DNA of 64,000 nt from Peribacillus frigoritolerans (GTDB lineage Bacteria; Bacillota; Bacilli; Bacillales; DSM-1321), in NCBI GenBank assembly GCA_030562215.1, contig JAUPFL010000001.1, forward strand, positions 62,001-126,000, read 5' to 3'. Positions 9,356 to 19,162 of the stretch are shown here, piece after piece (the stretch's first letter is position 1; each line of letters begins with the position of its first letter). The translations under genes and the position numbers were made by a program. Below the pieces are notes generated by a model. The model worked only from the letters and a program-made list of their open reading frames with translations. It did not search any database and was not told the DNA's origin.

Positions 9356-9885
9356 TTAAGATTGCCTTTTATTCGCCATTAGACGCTTATAGAGAGGATA
9401 CCCGAACATGTAATATCCGGAAAATGACAGCAGGATTAAGGATAAACCAGTCATTGTGAGGATAGTGTATCTATACCAATCGCCAAAGAAGGTTCCATCA
9501 TGCAGAGTAATGAGGAAAGTCGAGTAATCTGGATTTGTGGATAACACTTTTCCCGTACTTACGTCCATTTGAACACCTTGACCGTTATTAAAGCGAACCT
9601 GGTACACATTTGCACCTGGTCTATATTCGATTCTAAATATATCTTCAACCGAGTCCGCACCTGGAAGATCCTGAGACACAGCAATGGATACGACCTTCTC
9701 CATTGGTATCGCTTGATCCGGGCTCGCCTCTTTCCCCGTCCGTAACTCATCAGCCACTCCGAGTGGTATCATATAAACAAGCACGAGGCCCGTGACTGCG
9801 ATGAACATAAAAAAATGGATAAAATCAATCCTGTCCATTTATGTACTTTTCGGCTTAATTGATACAGCTTTACAGATTTCGACAA
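9356..9885 (-). CDS. PepSY-domain membrane protein, frameshifted near the N-terminus
   Basis: Two membrane segments (SIFFMFIAVTGLVLVYMI at the N-terminal side and YTILTMTGLSLILLSFSGYYMF at the C-terminal side) bracket an extracytoplasmic PepSY domain (EYRPGANVYQVRFNNGQGVQMD). PepSY-TM proteins are linked to metal uptake or peptidase control. The written frame begins in the first membrane segment at 9838. Adding one A to the run 9809-9815 joins it to an upstream stretch LSKSVKLYQLSRKVHKWTG, starting with a TTG near 9885. Probably a homopolymer error. Confidence 0.65.
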
Positions 9886-9912
9886 TGTTCCATCACATCC
9901 CTTGACTATTTT

Positions 9913-10362
9913 TCAAAATAAATTTTTCTTCATGACCACCCTATCTTCATTTACAACATAATCATTTTTCAGATAAAATGCTTCTGCAAGCCCGTCATTA
10001 GCCGTTAATAAATATAGACTTTTAATCTCTCTCTTCTGCAGTTCAGCTTCTAAAGATCGAAGCATTTTTGAACCATGCCCTTTGCCTTGCATTTCACTAT
10101 TCACACAAAGCTCTGCCAAATAATACGTTAAACCTTGATAAGACACCTTACTATTTCCAGCAACAAAACCAACAGGATTGTGATCAACATGAAATAAAAA
10201 GCCAAGAAATTTAGGCGTATGCAATAAGTCGGAAAGTCTCTCTTTAGCCGTTTCATATGTCCATCTTTCATTCCATGGTTCACGATTAAAAACGTTCATG
10301 TAAAGTTCGATACATAGCTCCAAATTCCCCGATGTCAGTGGTATCATTTCTGTCATATTCAT
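9913..10362 (-). CDS. GNAT family N-acetyltransferase
   Basis: A 149-residue single-domain acetyltransferase. The acetyl-CoA loop is visible in LAELCVNSEMQGKGHGSKMLRSLE (residues about 88-110, Q-x-x-G-x-G/S), and FYLKNDY gives the C-terminal motif B region. AAAGGAAG lies before the start. Acceptor unknown; several GNATs of this size acetylate small amines, antibiotics or protein N-termini. It lies 27 bases upstream of the PepSY gene on the same strand. Confidence 0.8.
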   Translation of the reverse strand: MNMTEMIPLTSGNLELCIELYMNVFNREPWNERWTYETAKERLSDLLHTPKFLGFLFHVDHNPVGFVAGNSKVSYQGLTYYLAELCVNSEMQGKGHGSKMLRSLEAELQKREIKSLYLLTANDGLAEAFYLKNDYVVNEDRVVMKKNLF

Positions 10363-10420
10363 GCTTCCTTTCTATTTTCATTAAAATTTTGTATATTAAT
10401 CCAAATTATATCTTATCCTC

Positions 10421-10470
10421 GTTGAACTAACCTGTTCCTATAGGACCATAAAAGAAGAGCTGCCTAAGAA
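10421..10470 (+). repeat. Partial R1 repeat copy
   Basis: GTTGAACTAACCTG, CATAAAAGAAGAGCTGCCTAAG matches the left half of R1; the right half is lost. The following 200 bases hold a broken hydrophobic plus-strand fragment (IVSAILGIISNALA) with no intact frame. Confidence 0.45.
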
Positions 10471-10666
10471 GAAGAAATTCACCGAAACTACCAATCAATC
10501 ATGAAGGGGCATACAATGAGCAGATTAGATAATTATGAGGTCCTAAAGAGAAATATTACAAAGAACAGGTATTGTAAGTGCTATTCTAGGCATCATTAGC
10601 AATGCTTTAGCTAGTCCTGCCTTAGCGGATTCTATAAAAAAAGGTGACCGAATTTTCTGGTCGACC

Positions 10667-11146
10667 TTAGTTCATTGATAACTGTTTCATGAATAAAACT
10701 CGATCTTGATTATGTCCGTCATAGTCAGAGTGGACTGAAACACCATCAATGAATTTATCTCCCGCTTCCATTTCAAATCCCATCTTAGTATGATAGGCAA
10801 TTGAAGATTTGTTGACCGGAGACGTTACACAACGGACAACATTGCGTCCATATTGATTAACGACCTTAAAAAATCGATTATATAAATGTTTTCCGATATC
10901 ATTTTTTCTGTATTCAGGATGCACTCCGACAAAGTGAATATATGCCTCATCAGGCTGAGATTGAGATAGAATCCCTATTAAGAAACCGACTATTTTCCCT
11001 TCCTTTTCGGCTATGAAACTTGTATTTGTAAAATGATCAAAGAATAATTTCGGTAACATATCAGACATTTGCCTTCCGCCCCACCACTCATTGATCAGCG
11101 GCGATATGACATAGTAATCTGACCCTTTCACTGAACGAATTTCCAT
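10667..11146 (-). CDS. GNAT family N-acetyltransferase
   Basis: A 159-residue acetyltransferase with IHFVGVHPEYRKNDIGKHLY as the acetyl-CoA binding core (about residues 70-90) and SSIAYHTKMGF toward the C-terminus. It resembles small RimI-like GNATs of Bacillus. AAAGGGGGAGAAGG precedes the ATG, a very strong ribosome site. No operon partner; acceptor unknown. Confidence 0.8.
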   Translation of the reverse strand: MEIRSVKGSDYYVISPLINEWWGGRQMSDMLPKLFFDHFTNTSFIAEKEGKIVGFLIGILSQSQPDEAYIHFVGVHPEYRKNDIGKHLYNRFFKVVNQYGRNVVRCVTSPVNKSSIAYHTKMGFEMEAGDKFIDGVSVHSDYDGHNQDRVLFMKQLSMN

Positions 11147-11195
11147 CCTTCTCCCCCTTTAATCATTAAGGTCATTCAATAATAAGCATACCCCG

Positions 11196-11453
11196 TTAGT
11201 TCATTAACTTTTCATACGATAAAATTACAATTCCACATATTACTGAAACTCCTAAAAATGATAATACATAAAAATGATTGGGCGTATCACTCACAAACTC
11301 TACCTCATTTTGAAGGTTTTCTACCATTCCCCATGCATTCTCAATATCCGGTTTATAGTTTTTCGTTTTTATATAACCGACTAACATCATAACGACTACA
11401 TAGATTGCATGAATCGAAATTGAACCTATCATTGCTTGAAGAACCACTTTCAT
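11196..11453 (-). CDS. Small two-helix membrane protein
   Basis: An 85-residue protein with an N-terminal membrane segment (IGSISIHAIYVVVMMLVGYI) and a C-terminal one (FYVLSFLGVSVICGIVILSY), joined by an acidic loop of about 30 residues. AAGGAGGGGC precedes the ATG, which supports real translation. No family recognised. Confidence 0.55.
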   Translation of the reverse strand: MKVVLQAMIGSISIHAIYVVVMMLVGYIKTKNYKPDIENAWGMVENLQNEVEFVSDTPNHFYVLSFLGVSVICGIVILSYEKLMN

Positions 11454-11490
11454 ATTGCCCCTCCTTTTTTACTCATTTTACCATATCATT

Positions 11491-11550
11491 ACATAAGAAA
11501 AGGAGCTGCTCATCAGCTCCTGGTAATGATGTAAAGCCCCTGTTAGTTGA
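11491..11550 (+). repeat. R1 repeat copy
   Basis: CATAAGAAAAGGAGCTGC, a TCAGCTCC stem partner and CCCCTGTTAGTTG follow the R1 layout. On the minus strand it lies downstream of the small protein gene ending at 11604. Confidence 0.6.
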
Positions 11551-11603
11551 TTAATTATGTAAAACACCTATGAATATACATACTGTGATCAAAATCGGCC
11601 AGC

Positions 11604-11801
11604 CTACTTTTTTGTTACAGATTTCTGAAGGAATTTGATTTTAGATAAAGTAAAATCAATGCCCAAAACTAGAACTACAATATACAATAAATTAAGCCAA
11701 TATGAGTTACCCATTCTATCAAGATACGGACTAAGAAAGAGTATAACAATGAATATTGTAATTCTGTAGGCAACATTTTCCCACTTCAATTTTTTAACCA
11801 C
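11604..11801 (-). CDS. Small hypothetical membrane protein
   Basis: A 65-residue frame with two hydrophobic stretches (ITIFIVILFLSPYL and LLYIVVLVLGIDFTL) and a lysine-rich C-terminus (FLQKSVTKK). It opens with GTG and has only a weak ribosome site (ATAAGGTGG), so the start is unsure. Not recognised; listed because of the clean membrane-protein pattern and position between R1 and the MCP terminator. Confidence 0.4.
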   Translation of the reverse strand: MVKKLKWENVAYRITIFIVILFLSPYLDRMGNSYWLNLLYIVVLVLGIDFTLSKIKFLQKSVTKK

Positions 11802-11969
11802 CTTATGATTTATGTTTCATTGGCATCTCTATTAAACGAGTCACTTAATCAGCTATAAAGGATTTTTTCACCTTATCCCCTTCTAGTCTTTTGTTCAACT
11901 TTTGGTTTAGCGATTTTTACCGGGGACATCCAAACATTCAACCAATTTAGAGATGGACAGTAGAACCTA

Positions 11970-12008
11970 AAATGCCCCAAAACCTAATCGCTTTGGGGCA
12001 TTTTTTTT
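11970..12008. terminator. Bidirectional terminator after the chemotaxis receptor gene
   Basis: AAATGCCCCAAA and TTTGGGGCATTT form a 12-bp stem, flanked by eight Ts on the plus strand and four on the minus strand. It ends a few bases from the stop of the minus-strand MCP gene. Confidence 0.75.
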
Positions 12009-12010
12009 AG

Positions 12011-13696
12011 TTAAGCCTTGAAACGAGAAATCATCTCCTGCAATTCCTCCGCCAATTTGGTCAAGGAAATGGTTGCATTCGAAACTTCCTCAATGGAAGC
12101 CAGTTGCTGCTTACTTGCAGCTGCTGCCGTTTCAGTGCCAGCTAGTGTTTCCTGTGACCCTTCAGCAATTATTTCTATGGTTTGCTGCAGTTCTTCGAAA
12201 CCATTCTTTATAAACTGGGTAGCTGCTGCCACTTCTTGAATCTGGGATGTTACCTGCTCAATGAATAGTAAAATTTCTTCAAAGTTTGTAACCGTTTCTT
12301 CTGAAAGCTTGATTCCAGAGTCCACATTATCTCTTACAATTTGAATATTATTGACGGTCTCGTTTGATTCATTTTGGATGGTCGAAACAAGCTTATGGAT
12401 ATTATTTGCAGATTGACTGGTTTGATCGGCCAATTTCCTGACCTCTTCCGCAACAACTGCGAATCCTTTGCCATGCTCCCCGGCTCTAGCAGCCTCAATT
12501 GCAGCGTTTAATGCAAGTAAATTCGTCTGACCTGAAATATCAGTAATTAGAGCGGAAATTTCTTTAATTTGTGTCGCGCTAAATACTAATGAGGTGACTC
12601 CTTTATCCGCCATGTCTACAGACAGATTGATGGATTTCATCTGCTCAAGCATTTCTTTTACTGAGCTTTCACCGCTTTCAGCTTGCCCTCTCATATTTGA
12701 TGAAACCTCTGCTACCTTTGATGTATTCGAAGCTACCGAAATGATGCTGTTTAGTGAATCAGTAACCGCCTTTAGGCTGTTAACTGTCAATCGGCTTTGT
12801 TCACTATTGTTTTGAGTTATCGCTTGCATCGTTTCCGAGATGTGATCCGATGTCACTATGGACTGTTCGGTACTGGCCGAAAGTTCTTCAGAAGCAGCTG
12901 CCACTTGTTCAGATGATATGCCAATTTGAGAAATCATTTGTCTAAGCGAGTCCACGAAGGTATTAAACGATTTAGCCAGTTGACCAAATTCATTATTGCC
13001 TGTAACCTCCATATGCTTAGTCAAATCAGCATCACCTGTGGCTATTTCCTCTAATTGGCGGTTTAACTTACCTAGTGGCAGTAGAATTGACCTTAATAGT
13101 AAAACACTTAACGCAATCCCAACTATCGATGAAGCAATAGCCAGGAAGAGAAAGGCTCCCCTGCTCAACTGGGAATAGCGGTCATTTAACGATTGGATAT
13201 TGGAAACATCAGCATGAAGAGCTTCCACCAATTCATCCACTGAAGGATCAAGCACTTCTTTCCTAAGAGTTCTTTCTTCTCCAAAGTGCAGGTTTTTAGC
13301 ACCTTCGGGATCTTCTTTATAAATCCTAATTACCTGCTGGTTCATTTCCCAAGAATCATCAAAGTTTTCTTCTAGCTTATTTATACTCTCACTGTATTTC
13401 TTTTCCTTATTAAGCTCCTTGATTTTTTCGATTTTCTTATGTACATCATTTGCTTTTTCTTCCATCCCTTCGGCCAATTGTTTATTCCCGGTTATGATAA
13501 ATGCCCTTTCATCATTTGATAAGCCTGCCAGGCGATATTGAATTCCAATAACAATCTTTTGAATTTCCAACTTATCCTGAAGTGTAGAATTCCTTTCAGA
13601 TGATGCATCTATTACATAAACAGCAAAACTCCCCAGTATTAGAATTGTTCCAATAAGAATGGATACTGTAGTTATCATCCTCGTTTTAATTTTCAA
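12011..13696 (-). CDS. Methyl-accepting chemotaxis protein
   Basis: A 561-residue transmembrane receptor. Order: N-terminal membrane helix ([21 protein letters not shown]), periplasmic-side four-helix or CHASE3-like sensor (about 35-180), second membrane helix ([22 protein letters not shown]), HAMP linker ([22 protein letters not shown]), then the signalling coiled coil with hairpin tip [21 protein letters not shown] (about residue 395). It signals to CheW/CheA; methylation sites are expected in the EELSASTEQ and EIIAEGSQE regions. Ligand unknown. Monocistronic. Confidence 0.92.
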   Translation of the reverse strand: MKIKTRMITTVSILIGTILILGSFAVYVIDASSERNSTLQDKLEIQKIVIGIQYRLAGLSNDERAFIITGNKQLAEGMEEKANDVHKKIEKIKELNKEKKYSESINKLEENFDDSWEMNQQVIRIYKEDPEGAKNLHFGEERTLRKEVLDPSVDELVEALHADVSNIQSLNDRYSQLSRGAFLFLAIASSIVGIALSVLLLRSILLPLGKLNRQLEEIATGDADLTKHMEVTGNNEFGQLAKSFNTFVDSLRQMISQIGISSEQVAAASEELSASTEQSIVTSDHISETMQAITQNNSEQSRLTVNSLKAVTDSLNSIISVASNTSKVAEVSSNMRGQAESGESSVKEMLEQMKSINLSVDMADKGVTSLVFSATQIKEISALITDISGQTNLLALNAAIEAARAGEHGKGFAVVAEEVRKLADQTSQSANNIHKLVSTIQNESNETVNNIQIVRDNVDSGIKLSEETVTNFEEILLFIEQVTSQIQEVAAATQFIKNGFEELQQTIEIIAEGSQETLAGTETAAAASKQQLASIEEVSNATISLTKLAEELQEMISRFKA

Positions 13697-13739
13697 TTCT
13701 GTAATCTCCTAAAATCTATAGATTTTTAACATTTCACTC

Positions 13740-14080
13740 ACCATTTATATCGGACTTTCAGCTCATTTATGAAGATAAAAACCTTCTGGATCAATAAAAT
13801 AAAGCCGCCTATACGGCAGCTCACTCTTCAATCAATAGTGATATAAAACTGCACTTAAGCATATGCTCCACCTTCGCGCTACCATCACTGATATATTAGT
13901 AATAACAATCATATTAATAGTTTAATGATTTAAGAACTTCTCTTAAATTCCCTTTTAAAAAATGTGCGTAACTTTTAATTTTATAGTAGATAAAGTATCA
14001 TTGATTAAGACTAAATATTCTTACTTTTCGCGCTATTCCCTGCGATCCTTAACATGCATAGGTAATGAGACATTCCCCAT
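13740..14080. other. Intergenic with a degenerate R1-like hairpin
   Basis: AAAGCCGCC TATAC GGCAGCTCAC near 13800-13830 resembles the R1 stem. No coding signal was found in the rest; the promoter of the oxidoreductase gene must lie here but is not obvious. Confidence 0.35.
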
Positions 14081-14103
14081 AAAAATAAATAGGAGTGACT
14101 AAA

Positions 14104-15098
14104 GTGAAAGCACAAATTATTCAATCTTTTGGCGATCCATCCGTATTTCAGCTTGAAGAGGTTTCAAAACCCGAATTAAAACCTGGACATGTACTTATTC
14201 AAATCAGGGCTTCAAGTGTAAATCCTATTGATACGAAGGTCCGTGCTGGTGCAGTTCCAGCCGTTGCCCCCGAGTTTCCAGCCGTTTTACATGGTGATGT
14301 TGCAGGCTTGGTATCTGCAGTGGGTGAAGGAGTGACTGAGTTTAAAGTTGGCGATGAAGTGTTTGGATGTGCGGGCGGTTTTAAAGGGACTGGCGGTGCA
14401 CTTGCAGAGTTCATGCTTGCAGATGTTGATTTACTTGCTCACAAGCCGAAAAATTTGACGATGGAAGAAGCCGCTGCTTTACCACTAGTTGCCATTACTG
14501 CATGGGAAGCATTATTTAATCGGGCAAATCTAGTCCCTGGACAAAATATACTAATCCATGCAGCAACCGGCGGTGTAGGCCATATTGCCATTCAACTAGC
14601 CAAATGGAGAGGCGCGACAGTCCATGCAACTGCCTCTTCGCAAGAGAAGCTGGAGATTGGCACGCGCCTTGGTGCAGATGTAACGATCAATTATCGAGAA
14701 GAAAGCGTACACGACTATGTACAAAAATATACAGACGGAAAAGGATTTGACGTTGTGTTTGACACGGTAGGTGGAGAAAACCTTGATCGCTCTTTTGAAG
14801 CGGCTGCGGTACATGGCACGGTAGCAGCCATTGCTGCCCGTTCGACCATGACCTCTCCCCAGTGCATTCAAAGGGACTTTCTCTACATGTTACATTTATG
14901 TTGTTGAAGATATTAAATAAGGACATGCATAAGCAATATGGAGAAATTTTGAAGAAGGTTGCCATGGTGGTGGAGGAAGGTAAGCTGCGCCCGCTTGTGG
15001 ATCCAAACATGTTCACGTTTGATGAAGTCTCAAAAGCCCATGAGTACATGGAGTCAGGCAAGGCAATAGGAAAAATTGTTTTGAAAAATAATTGGTAA
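14104..15098 (+). CDS. Quinone oxidoreductase-like (MDR family) NADPH dehydrogenase, frameshifted
   Basis: About 331 residues when one C is added at 14846-14847. GroES-like N-terminal half (VLIQIRASSVNPIDTKVRAG), nucleotide-binding half with HAATGGVGHIAIQLAKWRGA, and C-terminal EEGKLRPLVDPNMFTFDEV and KAIGKIVLKN. No zinc-site cysteines are visible, so it belongs to the zinc-independent quinone oxidoreductase group, reducing quinones or enones with NADPH. AGGAG is seven bases before the GTG at 14104, so that start is used. The C-terminal 80 residues are in another frame from 14862. Confidence 0.8.
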
Positions 15099-15127
15099 TC
15101 AATATGCAATTTAACAACCTTTAAAAA

Positions 15128-15210
15128 TAGACGGTACAGTGAAAATCTCTATAGATTCTCGCTGTACCGTCTGCTTTTATTTTTAATTGCCGTAAAACTC
15201 CAATAGGGCA
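15128..15210 (+). repeat. Hairpin repeat H, copy 1
   Basis: TAGACGGTACAG and CTGTACCGTCT arms enclose a loop rich in AGATTCTC, followed by GCCGTAAAACTCCAATAGG. A near-identical copy lies at 16149. As it follows a plus-strand gene with a T-rich tail it should terminate the oxidoreductase transcript. Confidence 0.75.
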
Positions 15211-15414
15211 ATTACCTCCGCTTGTTCTTCATTCAAAGCATATTTTTCACTTCAAGAAAAATTCATTTAGCTCCATAAAAACTTTACTTTCACTGACTGA
15301 TAATCCCGCCACTGATGTTGACTTCAAAAATAATTGCAGAAAATAAATACCAGGTACAATTTGGTTTAAATGATTGTTAAAAGGGAGAAAAGGAATAAAA
15401 GGTGAGGTGATAAA

Positions 15415-16111
15415 ATGATTTATCTGGAAATAGCAATGAAGCTGGTGATTGGGCTGGTTGGACTCCTGGCCTTGACAAGACTTCTTGGAAAAAAGAAATG
15501 TCTCAAGTTACCCCTTTTGATTTTATTTACGCTTTAGTATTAGGCGGCATTCTAGAAGAAGGCATCTACGATGAAAAAGTGTCGATTTGGCAGATTCTAT
15601 TTGCAATTTGCCTTTGGGGAATTTCCGTTTATATCATAGAGGTTTGCGCTCAAAAAAGTGATCGCATGAAAAAATTGCTCAAAGGACATCCTTCTTTGAT
15701 TATTCGTAATGGCGAATTGGACATAAAACAAATGAAAAAAATCATCTGGATATTGAACAGGTTCGAACCATGCTACGGAAACAGGGTGTGTTTACTCTCC
15801 GGGAAGTGCGTGATTTATATCTTGAGCCTGGCGGGGACATCAGTGTAAAGCTTCATACCAAGACAGGAAGCGTCACACCAGAAATGCTTGGCCTCAATCC
15901 TGGGGATGAAGCCCCTTCTATCCTAGTAATTGAGGAAGGCAAAATAAAAGAGGAAGAGCTTCGATCCGTGAAAAAATCAAAAGAATGGCTTCTGGAAGGG
16001 CTTCAGAAAAGAAATTATAAAACAATTGAGGATATCCTATATGGAGAATGGTCAGAAACGGATGGATTCTATATACAGCCATATCCCCAAAAAAATTCTA
16101 ATATACCATAA
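15415..16111 (+). CDS. DUF421 (YetF/YdfR-type) membrane protein, two frameshifts
   Basis: With one A added in each of the runs 15489-15494 and 15735-15741, this reads as a complete DUF421 protein of about 231 residues. The order is an N-terminal membrane helix (IYLEIAMKLVIGLVGLLALTRLLG), the conserved KKEMSQVTPFDFIYALVLGG, a second membrane pair (ILFAICLWGISVYIIEV) and a soluble C-terminal part with EQVRTMLRKQGVFTLREV. DUF421 proteins are spore-associated in some Bacillus species; activity unknown. RBS GGTGAGGTG precedes ATG 15415. Flanked by two copies of repeat H. Confidence 0.75.
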
Positions 16112-16148
16112 AAAACTTAAGAGATTTTATTTTTGCGCTGCTTAATTA

Positions 16149-16220
16149 TAGACGGTACAGTGAAAACCCCTAAAGATTCTCGCTGTACCGTCTTTAAAAG
16201 CCGTAAAACACCAATAGGAC
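16149..16220 (+). repeat. Hairpin repeat H, copy 2
   Basis: TAGACGGTACAGTG and TCGCTGTACCGTCTTT arms with the same internal AGATTCTC, followed by GCCGTAAAACACCAATAGGAC. It is a direct copy of the element at 15128 and sits 40 bases after the DUF421 stop, where it should act as a terminator. Confidence 0.75.
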
Positions 16221-16261
16221 ATAGTAATAGGAATTGGCAACTTTAAGATAATTTGAAACCA

Positions 16262-16429
16262 CTAATATTCTTTAAATAAAGCAAAAAAATAACTAGCTAT
16301 TGTAACTCCCGATGCTAAGTTTTTATCCCAGTAAGCATCTGCTAAAGGAGTCTCATATTCTTCATCAATTTCTACTAATAAAGACCTTATGCGTTCGCAC
16401 TCATTACAGCTGCTCAACAGATTAACCAT
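16262..16429 (-). CDS. Short hypothetical protein
   Basis: A 55-residue frame starting MVNLLSSCNECER and ending IASYFFALFKEY. The composition looks coding (acidic centre LLVEIDEEYETPLADAY, aromatic C-terminus), but there is no clear ribosome site, so it may be the tail of a damaged gene. An in-frame stop lies five codons upstream of the ATG. Not recognised. Confidence 0.35.
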   Translation of the reverse strand: MVNLLSSCNECERIRSLLVEIDEEYETPLADAYWDKNLASGVTIASYFFALFKEY

Positions 16430-16454
16430 AGTAGTAGACTTCTACAGGATAAAA

Positions 16455-16490
16455 AAATCCTCTTTCATTTTCTAATCGAAAAGAGGATTT
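16455..16490. terminator. Terminator-like hairpin
   Basis: AAATCCTCTTT pairs perfectly with AAAGAGGATTT over 11 bp around a 14-base loop. On the minus strand it follows the small frame ending at 16516 and is followed by TTTTTTT. Confidence 0.65.
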
Positions 16491-16515
16491 ATTAAAATTT
16501 CAGGCAAATCGGAGA

Positions 16516-16683
16516 CTACTTTTTCTGTTTTGAATGCTTTTTAAGATTGCCATTGAACTTTACTAATGGTGACCATTTCCCCTCAAATTCTCTCGAAGGA
16601 CTTCTTACGGACCATGAAGTGGCTCTCCTCAAGTCCATCCGAACTGTTCCCTGTACCTGAACTTCCTGCCCATTTAATTCCAT
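16516..16683 (-). CDS. Short hypothetical protein or C-terminal gene remnant
   Basis: A 55-residue frame (MELNGQEVQVQGTVRMD... to ...NLKKHSKQKK) with convincing protein-like composition and a terminator directly after it. Its ATG lies inside the R1 copy at 16661-16741, which suggests the R1 element marks or created a truncation and that this is the end of a longer gene. Not recognised. Confidence 0.35.
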   Translation of the reverse strand: MELNGQEVQVQGTVRMDLRRATSWSVRSPSREFEGKWSPLVKFNGNLKKHSKQKK

Positions 16684-16741
16684 AAAGAAAGAACTGCCTT
16701 AAAAGGCAGTTCCGATTTTAAGCTAACGCAGCTGTTAGTGA
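16661..16741 (+). repeat. R1 repeat copy
   Basis: CCTGCCCATTTAATTCCATAA, AGAACTGCCTTAAAAGGCAGTT and AGCTAACGCAGCTGTTAGTG follow the full R1 layout. It lies downstream of the minus-strand symporter gene. Confidence 0.75.
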
Positions 16742-16924
16742 AGGAAGACTTTATTTCTCAACTTTCACTAACGTTTTCCCTGATCAATCTCTAAAAAAGA
16801 CTTCAAGATGACTATTCACACCCCATCCTCATGACTTTCAAGCGGGCGAGAATATCAGGTCCTTGCTACTTGTATCATTGCTTTTCCCCATTCTTCTGAT
16901 GTAATGATGCTGCTTAACGTATCA

Positions 16925-18187
16925 TCAGAATGTTGGTGGCACCTGCCGAATGCTTGACTGTTCTGTTTGAGCTTTCCATTCTCCCTGACGGAACTCTTTT
17001 TCCCACTTCGAAACCACAATACAAGCGAGAACATGTCCAGGAGTATTACAAGCAGTACGTGCCATATCCAGCACACGGTCAATTCCTGCAATAATTGCAA
17101 CGCCTTCTGCAGGAAGTCCTACAGCTGAGGCGGTAGCTAAAAGGACAACTAGCGAACCGGATGGAACAGCGGCAATTCCTTTTGAGGTTGCAACAAGAAC
17201 CCCCATTACAATCAACTGTTGGCCAAAGTCCATCGGGATGCCATATGCTTGTGCCAAGAAAATAGAGCAAACTGAAAGGTACAATGTCGAACCATCACAA
17301 TTCAATGATAGCCCAGAAGGAATAACGAATGAAACTACGCGTTTCGAACAACCGTATGCTTCCATTCGTTCCATTAACTGAGGCAGAATGGTTTCCGTAC
17401 TTGTTGTAGAAAAAGCGATAAGGAACAAATCCCATACCATTCGAAACACTTTAAAGTAAGAAATCTTCAATATCCAACCAATTATTGGGAATAAAACAAA
17501 AATAACTATAGCAAGCCCAAGATACACAACCCCAATCAACTTTGTCATAGGGATTAAAAGGGCAATGCCATACTGACCTACAGAGGCTGCCATGAGAGCG
17601 AGTACACCAATCGGTGCCGTTACCATGACCATTTGTGTCAGTTTAAACATGATATTTGCAACTGATTCCATAAACTTCATTGCCGGTTCTGACTTTTTGC
17701 CAATTGCTCCAGCAGCTGCACCAAATAAAATAGCGAAGAATATAACAGCTAATAAATCACTTTTTGCCATCGCATCAACAATGTTGCTTGGAATGATATT
17801 AACAAGCATCGTTTTAAAATCGACAACTTTGGTAACGCTTTCATTTAATTGTGTGATATCCTTTTGAGCAAGGTGGGATAAATTAAGCCCGGCACCGGGC
17901 TTTAAAATGTTAACAAGTATAAGACCTAAACCTAGGATCAGAGTGGTAATAAATTCAAACCAAATAATTGTTTTAAGTCCTAATGAACCCATTTTTTTCA
18001 TGTTTCCGTCGCCTGATGACCCAATGACGATAGTGGTGAAAACAATAGGCACAACAATCATTTTAATAAGATGAATAAAAGCGTCGCCAATTGGCCTTAA
18101 GGATTGGCCAATTACAGGAAAAAAATGTCCGATAAGTGCTCCAATAAACAGTGCTATTAATACTTGAAAAGCAAAAAACTTTTTCAT
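16925..18187 (-). CDS. Dicarboxylate/amino acid:cation symporter (DAACS family)
   Basis: A 420-residue transporter of the GltP/GltT/DctA family with eight membrane helices and two re-entrant loops. Family signatures: LIKMIVVPIVFTTIVIG, the serine-rich hairpin FSTTSTETILPQLM, LNCDGSTLY in the transmembrane-7 position (NMDGT in many relatives), and GIDRVLDMARTACNTPGH. It imports glutamate, aspartate or C4-dicarboxylates with H+ or Na+. The C-terminal tail RQVPPTF is slightly unusual. RBS GGAGGGCAAC precedes the start. Monocistronic with R1 downstream. Confidence 0.88.
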   Translation of the reverse strand: MKKFFAFQVLIALFIGALIGHFFPVIGQSLRPIGDAFIHLIKMIVVPIVFTTIVIGSSGDGNMKKMGSLGLKTIIWFEFITTLILGLGLILVNILKPGAGLNLSHLAQKDITQLNESVTKVVDFKTMLVNIIPSNIVDAMAKSDLLAVIFFAILFGAAAGAIGKKSEPAMKFMESVANIMFKLTQMVMVTAPIGVLALMAASVGQYGIALLIPMTKLIGVVYLGLAIVIFVLFPIIGWILKISYFKVFRMVWDLFLIAFSTTSTETILPQLMERMEAYGCSKRVVSFVIPSGLSLNCDGSTLYLSVCSIFLAQAYGIPMDFGQQLIVMGVLVATSKGIAAVPSGSLVVLLATASAVGLPAEGVAIIAGIDRVLDMARTACNTPGHVLACIVVSKWEKEFRQGEWKAQTEQSSIRQVPPTF

Positions 18188-18189
18188 AT

Positions 18190-18605
18190 GTTGCCCTCCC
18201 TGAACGAAAAATTAATAGCATCATCACACAATATGTCAATAATTAGATCATTCCATTCTCATTTGACTATGAAATGAGAAAGAAGAAATGGCCTTTAAAA
18301 TAGACACCCCCATTTTAAAATACTTGTAATTATACCAAAAATTGTATCGTTTTTTTGCGATTCAGTAAAATACTGAATTACTATAAAGTTATAAGAATTA
18401 ATTATTAATCCCGTTTACATCTTTTATGTTTCTTAATCAGCTAACGCACCCGTTATTTTAGGTGACCCACAATGGTACATTTCCATTGCAGAATGAGAAC
18501 AATATCTTAAACATGTATAACCCCGTACTAAAATTAGGACAGGGTTAACATAAAGCTGTTTAATTGTTGATTAAAGCACGAACTAGGTTACATCTATTTC
18601 TACAT
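18190..18605. other. Intergenic with a partial R1 copy
   Basis: AATCAGCTAACGCACCCGTTATT near 18434-18457 is the right end of R1. The remainder is AT-rich leader sequence of the symporter gene with no coding signal. Confidence 0.4.
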
Positions 18606-18609
18606 AAAG

Positions 18610-18951
18610 TTACTGCTGCAAAATCTGAATAAGGTTGCCGCATGTATCGCCGAAGACAGCTATTGTGACTACGCCCATTTTTGTCGGCTCCATAGTAAAC
18701 TTCACACCGTTTTCCAATAATCGTTCGTACTCTTTATGAATATCTGCAACGCCAAACATTGTTGCCGGGATGCCCTCGGCAAATATCCTTCTTTTGATAC
18801 TCAGGATGCTCATTCAGTTCGAGTAAAAGCTCGGTACCGTCATGAGCTTCGGGAGAAACAAGCGTGATCCACCTGAATTTCCCCATTGGAACGTCTTGTT
18901 TTTTTACAAATCCCAGCTGTTCTGAATAAATATGGTAACAATGATTTTCAT
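18610..18951 (-). pseudogene. VOC-family (glyoxalase fold) pseudogene
   Basis: The central and C-terminal parts are clear: YSEQLGFVKKQDVPMGKFRW, TLVSPEAHDGTELLLELN and, in another frame, FAEGIPATMFGVADIHKEYE with FGDTCGNLIQILQQ as the end. AGAGGTAAAACATT precedes an ATG at 18951 that opens MKIIVTIFIQN, but about ten codons of the usual N-terminus are missing and the frame shifts again near 18785. So there is an internal deletion plus a frameshift, not just a homopolymer slip. Confidence 0.65.
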
Positions 18952-19061
18952 AATGTTTTACCTCTTTTGATATTTGTGACGCATGGTGCTGTGTTAACAA
19001 TCTGGCTGCAAGCAAAACGGACCCACACATTTGTCAGAAGTCTTGTTCCGATTTTATAAAA

Positions 19062-19162
19062 TTACTCTATCCATCCCTTTAGCAAATTTTCAAGTGGTTC
19101 GTTGTTGAATCTAACTACTCGATACTTTCCCTTTCTTTTGATTTTACGAGCCCGGCATCTTA
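19062..19162 (-). pseudogene. C-terminal remnant of an ArsR-family regulator
   Basis: With one A restored in the AAAA run, the minus strand reads DAGLVKSKRKGKYRVVRF then NNEPLENLLKGWIE and a stop at 19062. This is the recognition-helix end and wing of an ArsR/SmtB-type repressor. The DNA upstream does not encode the first half. ArsR genes often precede VOC or SRPBCC genes, and a dead VOC gene lies next to it, so the pair probably decayed together. Confidence 0.45.
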
